From: Streptomyces roseifaciens
Lineage (GTDB): Bacteria > Actinomycetota > Actinomycetes > Streptomycetales > Streptomycetaceae
Assembly: GCF_001445655.1 (NCBI RefSeq)
Contig: NZ_LNBE01000003.1
Coordinates: 1 to 64,000, forward strand
Length of the DNA: 64,000 bases
Direction of reading: 5' to 3'
Below are positions 28,342 to 37,496 of this stretch, in pieces. Every line of letters starts with the position of its first letter. The first letter of the stretch is position 1. The position numbers and the translations under genes are program-made. The notes below the pieces were generated by a model. The model did no database searches. It was not told the DNA's origin and worked only from the letters and a program-made list of their open reading frames with translations.

Positions 28342-28989
28342 ATGAACACTTCCGTACACAGCACGGCCCGCCTGCTGGGCGCGGGACTCCGGGCCCTGCT
28401 CGTCCTCACGGTGGTCTGCGGGGTGATCTACCCGCTGGTCGTCACCGGCATCGCCCAGGCGGCCTTCCACGACAAGGCCAACGGCTCCGAGGTGAAGGCG
28501 GGCGGCAGGTCCGTCGGCTCCGAGCAGCTCGGCCAGCGCTACGACCTCGACAAGAAGGACAAGGACGGCAACCCGCTGCCGGACCCGAAGTTCTTCCAGC
28601 CGCGCCCGTCGGCGGCCGGCCCGAACGCCGAGAACACGCAGTACAAGCTGATCGTCTCCGGCGCCTCGAACCTCGCCGCCGACAGCAGGATCCTGCTGGA
28701 CGCCGTCGAGCAGCGCCGCACGGACGTCGCCGCGTTCAACCGCGTCTCCCCGTCGGCGGTGCCGGTGGACGCCCTGACGGCCTCCGCCTCGGGCCTCGAC
28801 CCGGACATCTCCCCGGCGTACGCGCGGCTGCAGGCCAAGCGGGTCGCCGAGGCCAACGGCCTGCCGGCGGGCAAGGTCGAGAAACTGGTCGAGGACCACG
28901 TGGACGGCCGGATCCTCGGCTTCATGGGCGAGGAGCGCGTCAACGTCCTGAAGCTCAACATCGCGCTGCAGGAGCTCGCGAAGAAGTAG
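28342..28989 (+). CDS. kdpC: Potassium-transporting ATPase subunit KdpC
   Basis: A 215-aa subunit with one N-terminal transmembrane helix (LLVLTVVCGVIYPLVVTGIAQ) and a soluble extracytoplasmic domain. Family motifs include FFQPRPSAAG, SGASNLAA, VPVDALTASASGLDPDISPAYA and the C-terminal VNVLKLNIAL. KdpC assists nucleotide affinity and complex assembly. It closes the kdpFABC operon and is followed by a hairpin at 29055. Confidence 0.96.
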   Translation: MNTSVHSTARLLGAGLRALLVLTVVCGVIYPLVVTGIAQAAFHDKANGSEVKAGGRSVGSEQLGQRYDLDKKDKDGNPLPDPKFFQPRPSAAGPNAENTQYKLIVSGASNLAADSRILLDAVEQRRTDVAAFNRVSPSAVPVDALTASASGLDPDISPAYARLQAKRVAEANGLPAGKVEKLVEDHVDGRILGFMGEERVNVLKLNIALQELAKK

Positions 28990-29486
28990 GAACGGCAGGA
29001 AGGGCTCCAGCGCGGCCCGTCTCCCGGTAGCCCGCCTGGACTTGTGCACCTCACGTGAGCCGTCGGACCCCCACCGGTCCGGCGGCTCACCCGTTCCCCA
29101 CCACGGCACCGGCCCTTCTCCGGCGCGCGGCGCGCACCACCCGCAGCTGCTCGACCACGGGGCGGCGGGCCGCGACGAGTGGCCGCGCGAGGGGATCGCG
29201 CGGTCGGAAGCCGGGGCGTGGGTGGCTCCCGGGTGGCGGGAGCGGTGCGGGGGCGCTCGCTCAATCGTGTGGGCATGGCGCTTCCCGGATCGGCTGACGA
29301 GATGGCTGGGCAATCCTGTGGTGCGTGGTCCCTGGTGCAGGGGCCTGTGCCGGAGAAGAACTCCCCTCCGTCGATCCGCCGGGGCCGCCGGCGTTGTCGT
29401 GGTGACAGCGGCCGGGCACGCCGTCCGGCCGATACGTGCCAGTGCTACGTGCCTCGCAGGGGGTTCGAGAAGCGTGAGGAAACACC
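28990..29486. other. Intergenic region after kdpC
   Basis: About 500 bp with one good terminator (29055-29090, listed separately) and otherwise GC-rich sequence without a credible gene. The final ~90 bp before 29487 are probably the promoter and leader of the small secreted protein gene, with GTGAGGAAAC as its ribosome-binding site. Confidence 0.45.
29055..29090 (+). terminator. Terminator of the kdp operon
   Basis: A 15-bp stem, GTGAGCCGTCGGACC against GGTCCGGCGGCTCAC, fully paired if one G-U is allowed, with a 6-base loop. There is no T-run. Confidence 0.72.
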
Positions 29487-29771
29487 ATGAACTCCACCTT
29501 CCGCGCCCGCCTTTCCGCCGTCGTGGGTGCCGCGGCGCTGATCGCGGGCGGCGCGCTCATCGCCGCACCCGCCGCCCAGGCCGACGGCCCCTCCTGCGCG
29601 GCGTACCTGGCTGCCAGCCCCACCCCCAACCGCGCCAATGACCTCAACAGCCTCGGCTGCCTGGCGGGCGCCTCGGGTGTGCCGCTGGCGGAGCAGCTGT
29701 GCAACCTCGTGCAGAACGATGTCGCTCAGGTCCGGGCGGACCGCGCCGCCAACGCCTGCAAGCTCGCCTAG
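29487..29771 (+). CDS. Small secreted protein with four cysteines
   Basis: A 94-aa precursor. The Sec signal (MNSTFRARLSAVVGAAALIAG...) ends in AQA near residue 32, leaving a ~60-residue mature protein with four cysteines (PSCAA, LGCLA, QLCNL, NACKL), enough for two disulfides. The GAGGAAAC ribosome-binding site and typical start make it convincing. The family is not recognised; similar small secreted proteins are common in Streptomyces and mostly uncharacterised. Confidence 0.82.
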   Translation: MNSTFRARLSAVVGAAALIAGGALIAAPAAQADGPSCAAYLAASPTPNRANDLNSLGCLAGASGVPLAEQLCNLVQNDVAQVRADRAANACKLA

Positions 29772-29797
29772 GCATCCGCCCGCAGCCGGCGTGGGTT

Positions 29798-29822
29798 CCG
29801 CGCCCCCCACGCGGGGGCGCGG
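29798..29822 (+). terminator. Hairpin after the small secreted protein gene
   Basis: A 10-bp perfect stem (CCGCGCCCCC with GGGGGCGCGG) with a CACGC loop, 27 bp after the stop. Confidence 0.65.
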
Positions 29823-29905
29823 GCGCTGTCGTGCACGAATGCGCACGGACGGGGCCGGCCCCGTCCGTCTTTCGTGTACGACCCCCCACATCCGTGGGAA
29901 ATCCG

Positions 29906-31852
29906 GTGAATGTTCGACCGGTGCAGGGCACTCTGTTGAACGTGGTCACACTGAACCCGCAGCCCCATGTCGCCCCGGCCGCACCGCACATGGTGGTGTG
30001 CGGGGACGACGGGCTCGTGCACCGGCTCGCCGCCGAGCTCTCCGGCGTCTACGGCGAGCGCGTCACCGTCGTCCTGCCGCCGGCGCGCGAGGCCCGGCAG
30101 CGCCCCGCGCCCGCGCTCGGCCGTGCCGCGGCGCTCTTCGGGCGCGTCACCGGAGTCGTCGGGCGCGCGGGCGCGCCCGACCGGAACGGCACCGCGGCGG
30201 GCGGCGGCCTCGTCCGGGTGCTGGAGGCGGCGGAGCCCGGCGAGGAGGCGTTCGCCGAGGCGGGGGTGGCCCACGCCACCGCTCTCGCCCTCGTCTACGA
30301 CGACGACGAGACCAACGTCCAGGCGGCCCTCCTCGCCCGCCGCCTCAACCCGCGCGTCCGGCTCGTCATCCGCCTCTACAACCGCAGGCTCGGCGAGCAC
30401 CTGGCGAAGCTCCTCGACCAGGCCGCCCAGGTGGCCGCGGCCGTGGACGGCGCGCTCGTCGCCGACACGGAAGCCGCCACCACCACCGTCCTGTCGGACG
30501 CCGACACCGCCGCCCCCGTCCTCGTCACCGCCGCCGTCTCCGGGCACAACAAGGTCATCGAGGCGGGCGGTCTGATGCTGCGGGCCGCCGAGCGGTCCCA
30601 TGCGGTCGCCGGGCGCGGGCGGGGGCGGGAGCTGTGCACGCTCGCCCTGCTCTCGGCGGCGCCGCCCGGGAGCGCGGAAGTCCTCGACGGCGACGGCCCG
30701 TTGCTGCTGCCGGACGACCTGCGGCCGCCGGGCGCCGAGGGGCGCGCCGAGGTCGTCCTGGAGGCGGTGCCCTTCGCCCTGCAGCCCACGCCGGTCCGCC
30801 CGACCGTCCGCGGCCTGCCCCTCGGCTCCTTCTTCTCCCGGCGCCTGCGCTGGGCCCTCGGCCTGCTGACCGCCGCCGTCTGCGCGCTGGCCGTGGCGTC
30901 CTGGAGCGTCACCAGCGACGACCCGACGCACGCGGTCTACCTCTCGCTGCTCGACCTCTTCGCCATCAACGACCCGGCGATCAGCGAGGGCCACGGCCGG
31001 AAGGTCCTCCAGCTGCTCTCCGGCCTCACGGGCCTGTTGCTCCTGCCGCTGCTGGTGGCCGCCGCCCTCGAAGGGCTCGGGACCTTCCGCTCCGCCTCGG
31101 CGCTGCGCCGCCCGCGGCGCGGCCTGTCGGGCCACGTGGTGCTGCTGGGCCTCGGCAAGATCGGCACCCGTGTGCTGGCCCGGCTGCGCGAGCTCGGCAT
31201 CCCCGTCGTGTGCGTGGAGCGCGACCCGCAGGCCCGCGGCGTCGCGCTCGCCCGCTCGCTGCGCGTGCCCACGATCATCGGCGACGTCACCGAGGAGGGC
31301 GTGCTGGACGCCGCCAAGGTCGGCCAGAGCGGCACGCTCCTGGCGCTGACCAGCAGCGACATCACCAACCTGGAGGCCGTGCTGTACGCGCGTGCGGTCA
31401 ACCCCGAGGTGCGGGTGGTCATGCGGCTGTACGACGACCGCTTCGCCAAGGCCGTCTACCGCACCCTGCGCGCCTCCCACCCCCGGGCGTGGACGCGCAG
31501 CCGCAGCGTCTCCTTCCTCGTCGCCCCGGCCTTCGCGGGCGCGATGATAGGGCGTCAGATCCTGGGGGCGGTCCCCGTCGAGCGGCAGGTCGTCCTCATC
31601 GCGGCGCTGGAGGTCGAGGGCCGCCCCGAGCTGAACGGCCAGCCCGCCGGCGAGGCGTTCGTGCCCGGCGCGTGGCGGGCGCTCGCGGTGACCACCCGGC
31701 GCCTGGAGGCCTCCGGCCGGGAGGAGACCCGCCTGATGGAGGACCTCCCCGCCCGTTACGTCCTGGGCGGCCAGGACCGCGTCATCGTCGCGGCCACCCG
31801 GCAGGGGCTCGCCGACCTCCTGGGCCGCAGCCCCGTGCCCCGTCCGCGCTGA
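29906..31852 (+). CDS. Potassium channel-like protein with two TrkA-N (RCK) domains
   Basis: About 648 aa. The first Rossmann/TrkA-N domain starts at HMVVCGDDGLVHRLAAEL. Two membrane helices follow in the middle (RRLRWALGLLTAAVCALAVAS and VLQLLSGLTGLLLLPLLVAAA) with an intervening short loop. A second TrkA-N domain begins GHVVLLGLGKIGTRVLARL, with VERDPQARGVALAR. This fits a cation-channel or gated K+ transport family conserved in Streptomyces. The start is uncertain: GTG 29906 (GGGAA upstream), GTG 29921 or GTG 29942. It lies between kdpFABC and kdpDE. Confidence 0.85.
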   Translation: MNVRPVQGTLLNVVTLNPQPHVAPAAPHMVVCGDDGLVHRLAAELSGVYGERVTVVLPPAREARQRPAPALGRAAALFGRVTGVVGRAGAPDRNGTAAGGGLVRVLEAAEPGEEAFAEAGVAHATALALVYDDDETNVQAALLARRLNPRVRLVIRLYNRRLGEHLAKLLDQAAQVAAAVDGALVADTEAATTTVLSDADTAAPVLVTAAVSGHNKVIEAGGLMLRAAERSHAVAGRGRGRELCTLALLSAAPPGSAEVLDGDGPLLLPDDLRPPGAEGRAEVVLEAVPFALQPTPVRPTVRGLPLGSFFSRRLRWALGLLTAAVCALAVASWSVTSDDPTHAVYLSLLDLFAINDPAISEGHGRKVLQLLSGLTGLLLLPLLVAAALEGLGTFRSASALRRPRRGLSGHVVLLGLGKIGTRVLARLRELGIPVVCVERDPQARGVALARSLRVPTIIGDVTEEGVLDAAKVGQSGTLLALTSSDITNLEAVLYARAVNPEVRVVMRLYDDRFAKAVYRTLRASHPRAWTRSRSVSFLVAPAFAGAMIGRQILGAVPVERQVVLIAALEVEGRPELNGQPAGEAFVPGAWRALAVTTRRLEASGREETRLMEDLPARYVLGGQDRVIVAATRQGLADLLGRSPVPRPR

Positions 31853-31966
31853 CGCGCGGGGGAGGGGCCGAGGTTCACCCGGGCCGCCGGGCTCCCGGCC
31901 TTGCCCGCCGGGCTCCCGGCCCTGCCCACCGGGCCTCCGGCTTTCACCGCCGGAGGCGGCCGCCCG

Positions 31967-32503
31967 TCACCAGACGTCGCCCGGCCGCCAGTCGCACGCC
32001 AGCTCTCCGTCCAGGTCCAGCTTCGCCGTCAGCGGCATGACGTAGATGCAGCCGTCCTCCTCCTCGGTGCGCTGCACGCCCGCCGGGGAGAGCACTGCCG
32101 AGGGGCCGCGCCACTGCTGCCAGCCGCGGCCCGCGTAGAGCGGCACGGCCTCGTCCGCCGCGCCCAGCGCTCCCAGCTCGTAGCCGCCGCGGCGCAGCAC
32201 CTCCTCCAGCGCGTCCATCACGGCCGAGGCCACGCCCTGCCGGCGCCGGTCCCCGCGGACGGCCACGGCCTCCACGTATCCGGCGCGCAGGGCCTGCCCG
32301 CGGTGCAGCATGCGGCGCTGCACGAGCGAGCCGTGGCCGATCAGCTCGCCGCCCTCCCACACGAGGGCGTGCATGCCGCCGACCGTGTGGTCCCAGTCCT
32401 CGTCGGAGAAGTCCCCCTCGAACGCGTCGTCCACGAGGGCGCGGACCGCGGCGAGTTCCGCGTCGGTCAGCCCGGACGTGTGCGCCGTGCGTACGTCAGT
32501 CAT
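31967..32503 (-). CDS. Aminoglycoside 2'-N-acetyltransferase-like GNAT protein (AAC(2') family)
   Basis: A 178-aa GNAT enzyme very like mycobacterial AAC(2')-I. Shared signatures are DWDHTVGGMHALVWEGGELIGH, RGQALRAGYVEAVAV, RRRQGVASAVMDALEEV (acetyl-CoA loop), LYAGRGWQQWRGP and the terminal CDWRPGDVW. Family members acetylate the 2'-amino group of aminoglycosides, and some may have another housekeeping substrate. It may therefore give intrinsic aminoglycoside tolerance. It stands alone on the minus strand within the potassium region, divergent from kdpD. Confidence 0.9.
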   Translation of the reverse strand: MTDVRTAHTSGLTDAELAAVRALVDDAFEGDFSDEDWDHTVGGMHALVWEGGELIGHGSLVQRRMLHRGQALRAGYVEAVAVRGDRRRQGVASAVMDALEEVLRRGGYELGALGAADEAVPLYAGRGWQQWRGPSAVLSPAGVQRTEEEDGCIYVMPLTAKLDLDGELACDWRPGDVW

Positions 32504-32732
32504 GCCGCCATGCTGTCAGCCCGGCTCCCGGCCGGGACCGGGCGGGTCGCGCAAAAGTCACGGGGCAAGGCGTCAGAGCTGCATCAATACCGCGCCCGGT
32601 ACCCCCGGGTGCCCCATATGTCCAGAACTTTGGCCGTAAGGTCGACCGTACGCGGCAGTGCGAGCACATCAGCACATCCGGCCGGCGCGGACCGCCCGGA
32701 CACCGCCGCGTGACCTGAAAGACAATGGGGCC

Positions 32733-35285
32733 ATGGGACGCGGCAAGCTTCGGATCTACCTCGGCGCGGCACCGGGCGTCGGCAAGACGTACGCGATGCT
32801 CTCGGAGGCCCACCGCCGCGTGGAGCGCGGCACGGACGCCGTGGTCGGCTTCGTCGAGCACCACAACCGGCCGCGCACCGAGGTCATGCTCCACGGGCTG
32901 GAGGAGGTGCCCCGCCGGGAGATCACCTACCGCGGGGCCGTCTTCACCGAGATGGACCTCGACGCCGTCCTCGCCCGCCGCCCCGCCGTCGTCCTCGTCG
33001 ACGAGCTCGCCCACACCAACGTGCCCGGCTCGCGCAACACCAAGCGCTGGCAGGACGTCGAGGAGCTGCTCCAGGCGGGTGTCGACGTCGTCTCCACGGT
33101 CAACATCCAGCACCTGGAGTCGCTCGGCGACGTCGTCGAGTCGATCACCGGCGTCCGGCAGCAGGAGACCGTGCCCGACGAGGTCGTGCGCCGCGCCGAC
33201 CAGATCGAGCTGGTCGACATGTCGCCCCAGGCGCTGCGCCGCCGCATGGCCCACGGGAACATATACAAGCCCGACAAGGTCGACGCGGCCCTCTCCAACT
33301 ACTTCCGGCCCGGCAACCTGACCGCGCTGCGCGAGCTCGCCCTGCTGTGGACCGCCGACCGCGTCGACGAGTACCTGCGGCAGTACCGCACGGAGCACAG
33401 CGTCTCCACCATCTGGCAGGCCCGCGAGCGCATCGTCGTCGGCCTCACCGGCGGCCCCGAGGGCCGCACCCTGATCCGCCGCGCGGCGCGCATGGCCGCC
33501 AAGGGCTCCGGCAGCGAGATCCTCGCCGTCTACATCGCCCGCAGCGACGGGCTCACCTCGGCCTCGCCCAAGGAGCTCGCCGTCCAGCGCACCCTGGTCG
33601 AGGACCTCGGCGGCACCTTCCACCACGTGATCGGGGACGACGTGCCCGCTTCGCTGCTGGAGTTCGCCCGCGGGGTCAACGCCACCCAGATCGTGCTCGG
33701 CTCCAGCCGGCGCAAGAACTGGCAGTACATCTTCGGCCCCGGCGTGGGCCAGACCGTGGCCCGCGACTCGGGGCCCGACCTGGACGTCCACATCGTCACC
33801 CACGAGGAGGTCGCCAAGGGCCGCGGCCTGCCCGTGGCGCGCGGCGCCCGCCTCGGCAGGGGCCGCATCGTGGCCGGCTGGCTCGTCGGCCTGGGCGGCC
33901 CGGCCCTGCTCAGCCTGCTGCTGACCAACATCGGGCCGCACCTCGGCCTCGCCAACGACATGCTGCTGTTCCTGTGCATGACGGTGGCGGCGGCCCTGCT
34001 GGGCGGTCTGCTGCCGTCCCTCGCCTCCGCGGCCTTCGGTTCGCTGCTGCTGAACTACTTCTTCGTCGAGCCCGTCCACCAGTGGACGATCACCGACCCC
34101 AAGAACATCGTCGCCATCGCGACCTTCGTCTTCGTCGCGGTCTCCGTGGCGTCCGTGGTGGACGTGGCCGCGCGCCGCACCCACCAGGCGGCCCGGCTGC
34201 GCGCCGAGTCCGAGATCCTCTCCTTCCTCGCCGGCAGCGTGCTGCGCGGCGACAACAGCCTGGAGGCCCTGCTGGAGCGGGTCCGGGAGACCTTCGCCAT
34301 GGAGTCCGTGGCGCTGCTGGAGCGCACCAGCGACGTCGACCCGTGGACCTGCGCGGCCGCCGTCGTGACCAACTCGGGCAAGCCCCTGCTGCGGCCCGAG
34401 GACGCCGACGTCGACATGCCCGTGGGCGACAACATGGCGCTGGCCCTCTCCGGGCGGGTCCTGCCCGCCGAGGACCGCCGCGTGCTCGCCGCCTTCGCCG
34501 CGCAGGCCGCGGTCGTCCTGGACCGGCAGCGGCTGGTCGGCGAGGCCGAGCGGGCCCGCCGCCTCGACGAGGGCAACCGCATACGCGTCGCGCTGCTCGC
34601 CGCCGTCAGCCACGACCTGCGCACCCCGCTCGCCGCGATCAAGGCCGCGGTGACCTCCCTGCGCTCGGACGACGTCGCCTGGTCCGAGGAGGACGAGGCC
34701 GAGCTGCTGGCCGGCATCGAGCACGGCGCCGACCGCCTCGACCACCTCGTCGGCAACCTCCTCGACATGTCGCGGCTGCAGACCGGCACCGTCACCCCGC
34801 TGATCCGCGAGATCGACCTGGACGAGGTGGTGCCGATGGCCCTGGGCGGCGTCCCCGAGGGCAGCGTCACCCTCGACATCCCCGAGACGCTGCCGATGGT
34901 CGCCGTCGACCCCGGCCTGCTGGAGCGCAGCGTCGCCAACGTCGTCGAGAACGCCGTCAAGCACAGCCCCGACGGGACGCCCGTCCTGGTGGCCGCCAGC
35001 GCCCTGGGCGACCGCGTGGAGGTGCGGGTGGCCGACCGCGGCCCCGGCGTCCCCGACAGCGCCAAGGACCGCATCTTCGAGCCCTTCCAGCGCTACGGGG
35101 ACGCGCCGCGCGGCGCCGGCGTGGGCCTCGGCCTGGCCGTCGCCCGGGGCTTCGCCGAGGCCATGGGCGGCACCCTCGCCGCCGAGGACACCCCCGGCGG
35201 GGGCATGACCATGGTGCTCACCCTGCGGGCCGCCGACGGCGTCGCCCCCGTCCGCCCGGACCTCCCGGCGCAGGCCACCTCGTGA
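32733..35285 (+). CDS. kdpD: Potassium-sensing histidine kinase KdpD
   Basis: An 850-aa sensor kinase. The N-terminal KdpD domain has Walker A GAAPGVGKTYAML and LVDELAHTN. A universal-stress-like domain follows (~230-370, ending IVLGSSRRKNWQYIF). Four transmembrane helices lie at ~390-490, then a GAF region and the kinase core: H-box AVSHDLRTPLAAIK, N-box ANVVENAVKHS and G-boxes DRGPGVPDSAKDRIFEPF and GVGLGLAVARGF. The SSRRKN segment partly matches the cyclic-di-AMP site of other KdpD proteins. ATG 32733 is the family start. kdpE follows. Confidence 0.95.
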   Translation: MGRGKLRIYLGAAPGVGKTYAMLSEAHRRVERGTDAVVGFVEHHNRPRTEVMLHGLEEVPRREITYRGAVFTEMDLDAVLARRPAVVLVDELAHTNVPGSRNTKRWQDVEELLQAGVDVVSTVNIQHLESLGDVVESITGVRQQETVPDEVVRRADQIELVDMSPQALRRRMAHGNIYKPDKVDAALSNYFRPGNLTALRELALLWTADRVDEYLRQYRTEHSVSTIWQARERIVVGLTGGPEGRTLIRRAARMAAKGSGSEILAVYIARSDGLTSASPKELAVQRTLVEDLGGTFHHVIGDDVPASLLEFARGVNATQIVLGSSRRKNWQYIFGPGVGQTVARDSGPDLDVHIVTHEEVAKGRGLPVARGARLGRGRIVAGWLVGLGGPALLSLLLTNIGPHLGLANDMLLFLCMTVAAALLGGLLPSLASAAFGSLLLNYFFVEPVHQWTITDPKNIVAIATFVFVAVSVASVVDVAARRTHQAARLRAESEILSFLAGSVLRGDNSLEALLERVRETFAMESVALLERTSDVDPWTCAAAVVTNSGKPLLRPEDADVDMPVGDNMALALSGRVLPAEDRRVLAAFAAQAAVVLDRQRLVGEAERARRLDEGNRIRVALLAAVSHDLRTPLAAIKAAVTSLRSDDVAWSEEDEAELLAGIEHGADRLDHLVGNLLDMSRLQTGTVTPLIREIDLDEVVPMALGGVPEGSVTLDIPETLPMVAVDPGLLERSVANVVENAVKHSPDGTPVLVAASALGDRVEVRVADRGPGVPDSAKDRIFEPFQRYGDAPRGAGVGLGLAVARGFAEAMGGTLAAEDTPGGGMTMVLTLRAADGVAPVRPDLPAQATS

Positions 35286-35370
35286 GCCGTCCCCCGCGCA
35301 CCGACAGTCCAGCAGTCCCCGATCCCGGGCCCCGCCGGCGGGCCCGCACGAACAGCAGAGGTGGTTACCG

Positions 35371-36060
35371 ATGAACCGGGTGCTCGTGGTGGATGACGAG
35401 CCGCAGATCGTCCGCGCTCTCGTGATCAACCTCAAGGCGCGGAAGTACGAGGTCGACGCCGCGCCCGACGGCGCGACGGCCCTCCAGCTCGCCGCCGCCC
35501 GCCACCCCGACGTGGTCATCCTCGACCTCGGCCTGCCCGACATGGACGGCGTCGAGGTGATCAAGGGGCTGCGGGGCTGGACCCGGGTGCCGATCCTGGT
35601 CCTCTCCGCCCGCCAGACCTCCGACGAGAAGGTCGAGGCCCTGGACGCCGGCGCGGACGACTACGTCACCAAGCCGTTCGGCATGGACGAGCTGCTGGCG
35701 CGGCTGCGGGCCGCCGTGCGGCGCGCCGAGCCGACGGGGGCGGCGGCCGCGGGGGACGACGCGATCGTCGAGACCGAGGTCTTCACCGTCGACCTCGCGG
35801 CGAAGAAGGTCAACCGCGAGGGCCGCGACGTGCGGCTGACGCCGACCGAGTGGCACCTGCTGGAGGTGCTCGTCCGCAATACGGGCCGTCTCGTCAGCCA
35901 GAAGCAGCTGCTCCAGGAGGTCTGGGGCCCGTCCTACGGCACGGAGACGAACTACCTGCGGGTGTACATGGCCCAGCTGCGGCGCAAGCTGGAACGTGAC
36001 CCTTCGCATCCGAAGCACTTCATCACGGAGCCGGGGATGGGGTACCGCTTCGAGCTGTGA
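35371..36060 (+). CDS. kdpE: Response regulator KdpE
   Basis: A 229-aa OmpR-family regulator. The receiver has VVDDEPQ, phospho-acceptor Asp52 in VVILDLGLPDMDG, and the YVTKPFGM lysine. The C-terminal winged helix contains LTPTEWHLLEVLVRNTG and ends ITEPGMGYRFEL. KdpD-KdpE activates kdpFABC under K+ limitation or osmotic stress in other bacteria. The last 43 bp (into the sequence just after the stop) are duplicated downstream at 36115. Confidence 0.95.
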   Translation: MNRVLVVDDEPQIVRALVINLKARKYEVDAAPDGATALQLAAARHPDVVILDLGLPDMDGVEVIKGLRGWTRVPILVLSARQTSDEKVEALDAGADDYVTKPFGMDELLARLRAAVRRAEPTGAAAAGDDAIVETEVFTVDLAAKKVNREGRDVRLTPTEWHLLEVLVRNTGRLVSQKQLLQEVWGPSYGTETNYLRVYMAQLRRKLERDPSHPKHFITEPGMGYRFEL

Positions 36061-36157
36061 CGGCGGTGTCGGCTTGTCGGCCGGGGGTCCGGGGGTTGCC
36101 CCCGGGAGATGCAGCATCACGGAGCCGGGGATGGGGTACCGCTTCGAGCTGTGACGG
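36021..36157. repeat. 43-bp direct duplication of the kdpE 3' end flanking a dispersed repeat
   Basis: Positions 36021-36063 recur exactly at 36115-36157 (both begin CATCACGGAGCCGGGG and end GCTGTGACGG). Between them, 36064-36114 holds CGGGGGTCCGGGGG-TTG-CCCCCGGGAGATGCAG, a hairpin of a type often seen between Streptomyces genes. The coding end of kdpE is intact, so the second copy is a non-coding echo. Confidence 0.9.
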
Positions 36158-36204
36158 GGGGCTCAAGAAATCTTCTGAGCCCGTCCGGCGATCGAGGACG
36201 AAAC
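36156..36204. repeat. Streptomyces dispersed intergenic repeat
   Basis: GGGGGCTCAAGAAATCTTCTGAGCCCGTCCGGCGATCGAGGACGA-type sequence; its core AGCCCGTCCGGCG-T/A-GAGGACGA is a widely repeated Streptomyces intergenic motif. GCTCAAGAAATCTTCTGAGC also forms a small hairpin, perhaps terminating kdpDE. Confidence 0.65.
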
Positions 36205-36260
36205 GGCAGCCCGCTCGCGGGGCAGGAACCCGCCCGGAGGGCTCCCGGTACGCTGGGTTC

Positions 36261-36659
36261 ATGAGTGCCGTACCCCGTTCCGAGAAGCCGACCGGCCGTT
36301 TCCGCCGGATGCTCGACCGGCTGTCCACCTCGCAGGAGGAGCTGCACCACGCAGAACTGCAGCAGGACGCGGAGGCCACGGGCTGCACGCGAATATGCGA
36401 CTGCGACGACCGGCAGATAGTCAAGGTCACCGGCACACTGCGGACGGTAACGCTCCGCCCCCGTGCCGGGGTGCCCGCGCTGGAGGCCGAGCTGTTCGAC
36501 GGCTCGGCCGCGCTCGACGTCGTGTGGCTCGGCCGCCGTTCCATCGTCGGCATAGAGCCCGGCCGTAAGCTGATCGCCTCCGGCCGGATCTCGATGAGTC
36601 GTGGCCGCCGGGTGCTGTTCAATCCCAAGTACGAACTCCGACCGCTCGGACAGGAGTAG
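36261..36659 (+). CDS. OB-fold nucleic-acid-binding domain protein
   Basis: 132 aa, start MSAVPRSEKPTGRFRRML. A beta-barrel OB-fold covers residues ~45-130 with VKVTGTLRTVTLRPRAG, ALDVVWLGRRSIVGIEPGRKL and RISMSRGRRVLFNPKYEL. A cysteine pair (TRICDCDD) precedes it. Streptomyces relatives occur beside DUF3159 and TrkA genes. Function is unproven; single-stranded nucleic acid binding is inferred from the fold. GTG of the DUF3159 gene begins 3 bp after its stop. Confidence 0.88.
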   Translation: MSAVPRSEKPTGRFRRMLDRLSTSQEELHHAELQQDAEATGCTRICDCDDRQIVKVTGTLRTVTLRPRAGVPALEAELFDGSAALDVVWLGRRSIVGIEPGRKLIASGRISMSRGRRVLFNPKYELRPLGQE

Positions 36660-36662
36660 CGG

Positions 36663-37403
36663 GTGACGTCTCTCGACAAGCCGATGACGGACCAGCAGGA
36701 GACGGGCGGTGACGGCGCCGACGCATCGGCGGCGACCAAGGCCGCCCTCTTCGAGGCCTTCGGCGGGGTGCGGGGCATGGTCGAGACGACCGTGCCCGGC
36801 CTGGTCTTCGTCGCGATCTTCACGGTCAAGCGGGACATCCACACGGCGGCCATCGCCGCGCTGGGTCTGTCCCTGCTGATGGGCATCGCCCGGCTGCTGC
36901 GCAAGGACACCGTCAAGCACGCCTTCAGCGGCGTCTTCGGGGTCGCCATCGGCGCGGTCTTCGCGATGATGACCGGCGACGCTAAGAACTTCCACCTGCC
37001 CGGCATGCTCTACACCCTGGGCCTGGCCGTGGCGTACATCGTCACGTCCCTGGTGGGCTATCCGCTGCTCGGCCTGATCCTCGGCCCGGTGTTCAAGGAG
37101 AACCTCTCCTGGCGCACCCGCAACCCCGGCCGCAAGATCGCCTACACCAAGGCGAGCTGGGCCTGGGGCCTGATCCTGCTGACCAAGTCGGCGATCCTCT
37201 TCCCGCTGTACTGGTGGGGCGACGCCACCCAGCTCGGCTGGGTGAAGGTGGCCCTCGGCATCCCGCCGATGCTGCTCTCGGTCTACCTGACCTGGATCTT
37301 CCTGGCCAAGGCCCCGCCGCCGATCGACGTGATCGCGGAGATGGAGGCGGCCGAACGCGCCGAAGGCGCGGAGAAGGCGGAGAGCAGCAAAGCCCTGAGC
37401 TGA
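36663..37403 (+). CDS. DUF3159 family membrane protein
   Basis: A 246-aa protein with about six transmembrane helices (for example TTVPGLVFVAIFTV, AAIAALGLSLLMGIARLL and GLAVAYIVTSLVGYPLLGLIL). A conserved loop reads RNPGRKIAYTKASWAWGL. The C-terminus is an Ala/Glu-rich cytoplasmic tail. The family is conserved in actinobacteria next to TrkA genes; a transport-related function is likely but unassigned. Start GTG 36663. Confidence 0.9.
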   Translation: MTSLDKPMTDQQETGGDGADASAATKAALFEAFGGVRGMVETTVPGLVFVAIFTVKRDIHTAAIAALGLSLLMGIARLLRKDTVKHAFSGVFGVAIGAVFAMMTGDAKNFHLPGMLYTLGLAVAYIVTSLVGYPLLGLILGPVFKENLSWRTRNPGRKIAYTKASWAWGLILLTKSAILFPLYWWGDATQLGWVKVALGIPPMLLSVYLTWIFLAKAPPPIDVIAEMEAAERAEGAEKAESSKALS

Positions 37404-37441
37404 TCTCCCCCTCGTACACCTCGTGCACCTCGTACACGAAA

Positions 37442-37484
37442 CGAACGCCGGGCGGGCTCGATTCTCGAGCCCGCCCGGCGTTCG
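37442..37484. terminator. Bidirectional terminator
   Basis: A perfect 19-bp stem (CGAACGCCGGGCGGGCTCG and its complement) around ATTCT, between the convergent DUF3159 and trkA genes. Confidence 0.88.
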
Positions 37485-37496
37485 TGTGCGCGTGCG

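Noticed and set aside
32496..35564. 1022-codon open frame antisense to kdpD
   Set aside because: It is a low-complexity His/Asp/Gly-rich translation with no family resemblance; kdpD on the plus strand has all kinase motifs.
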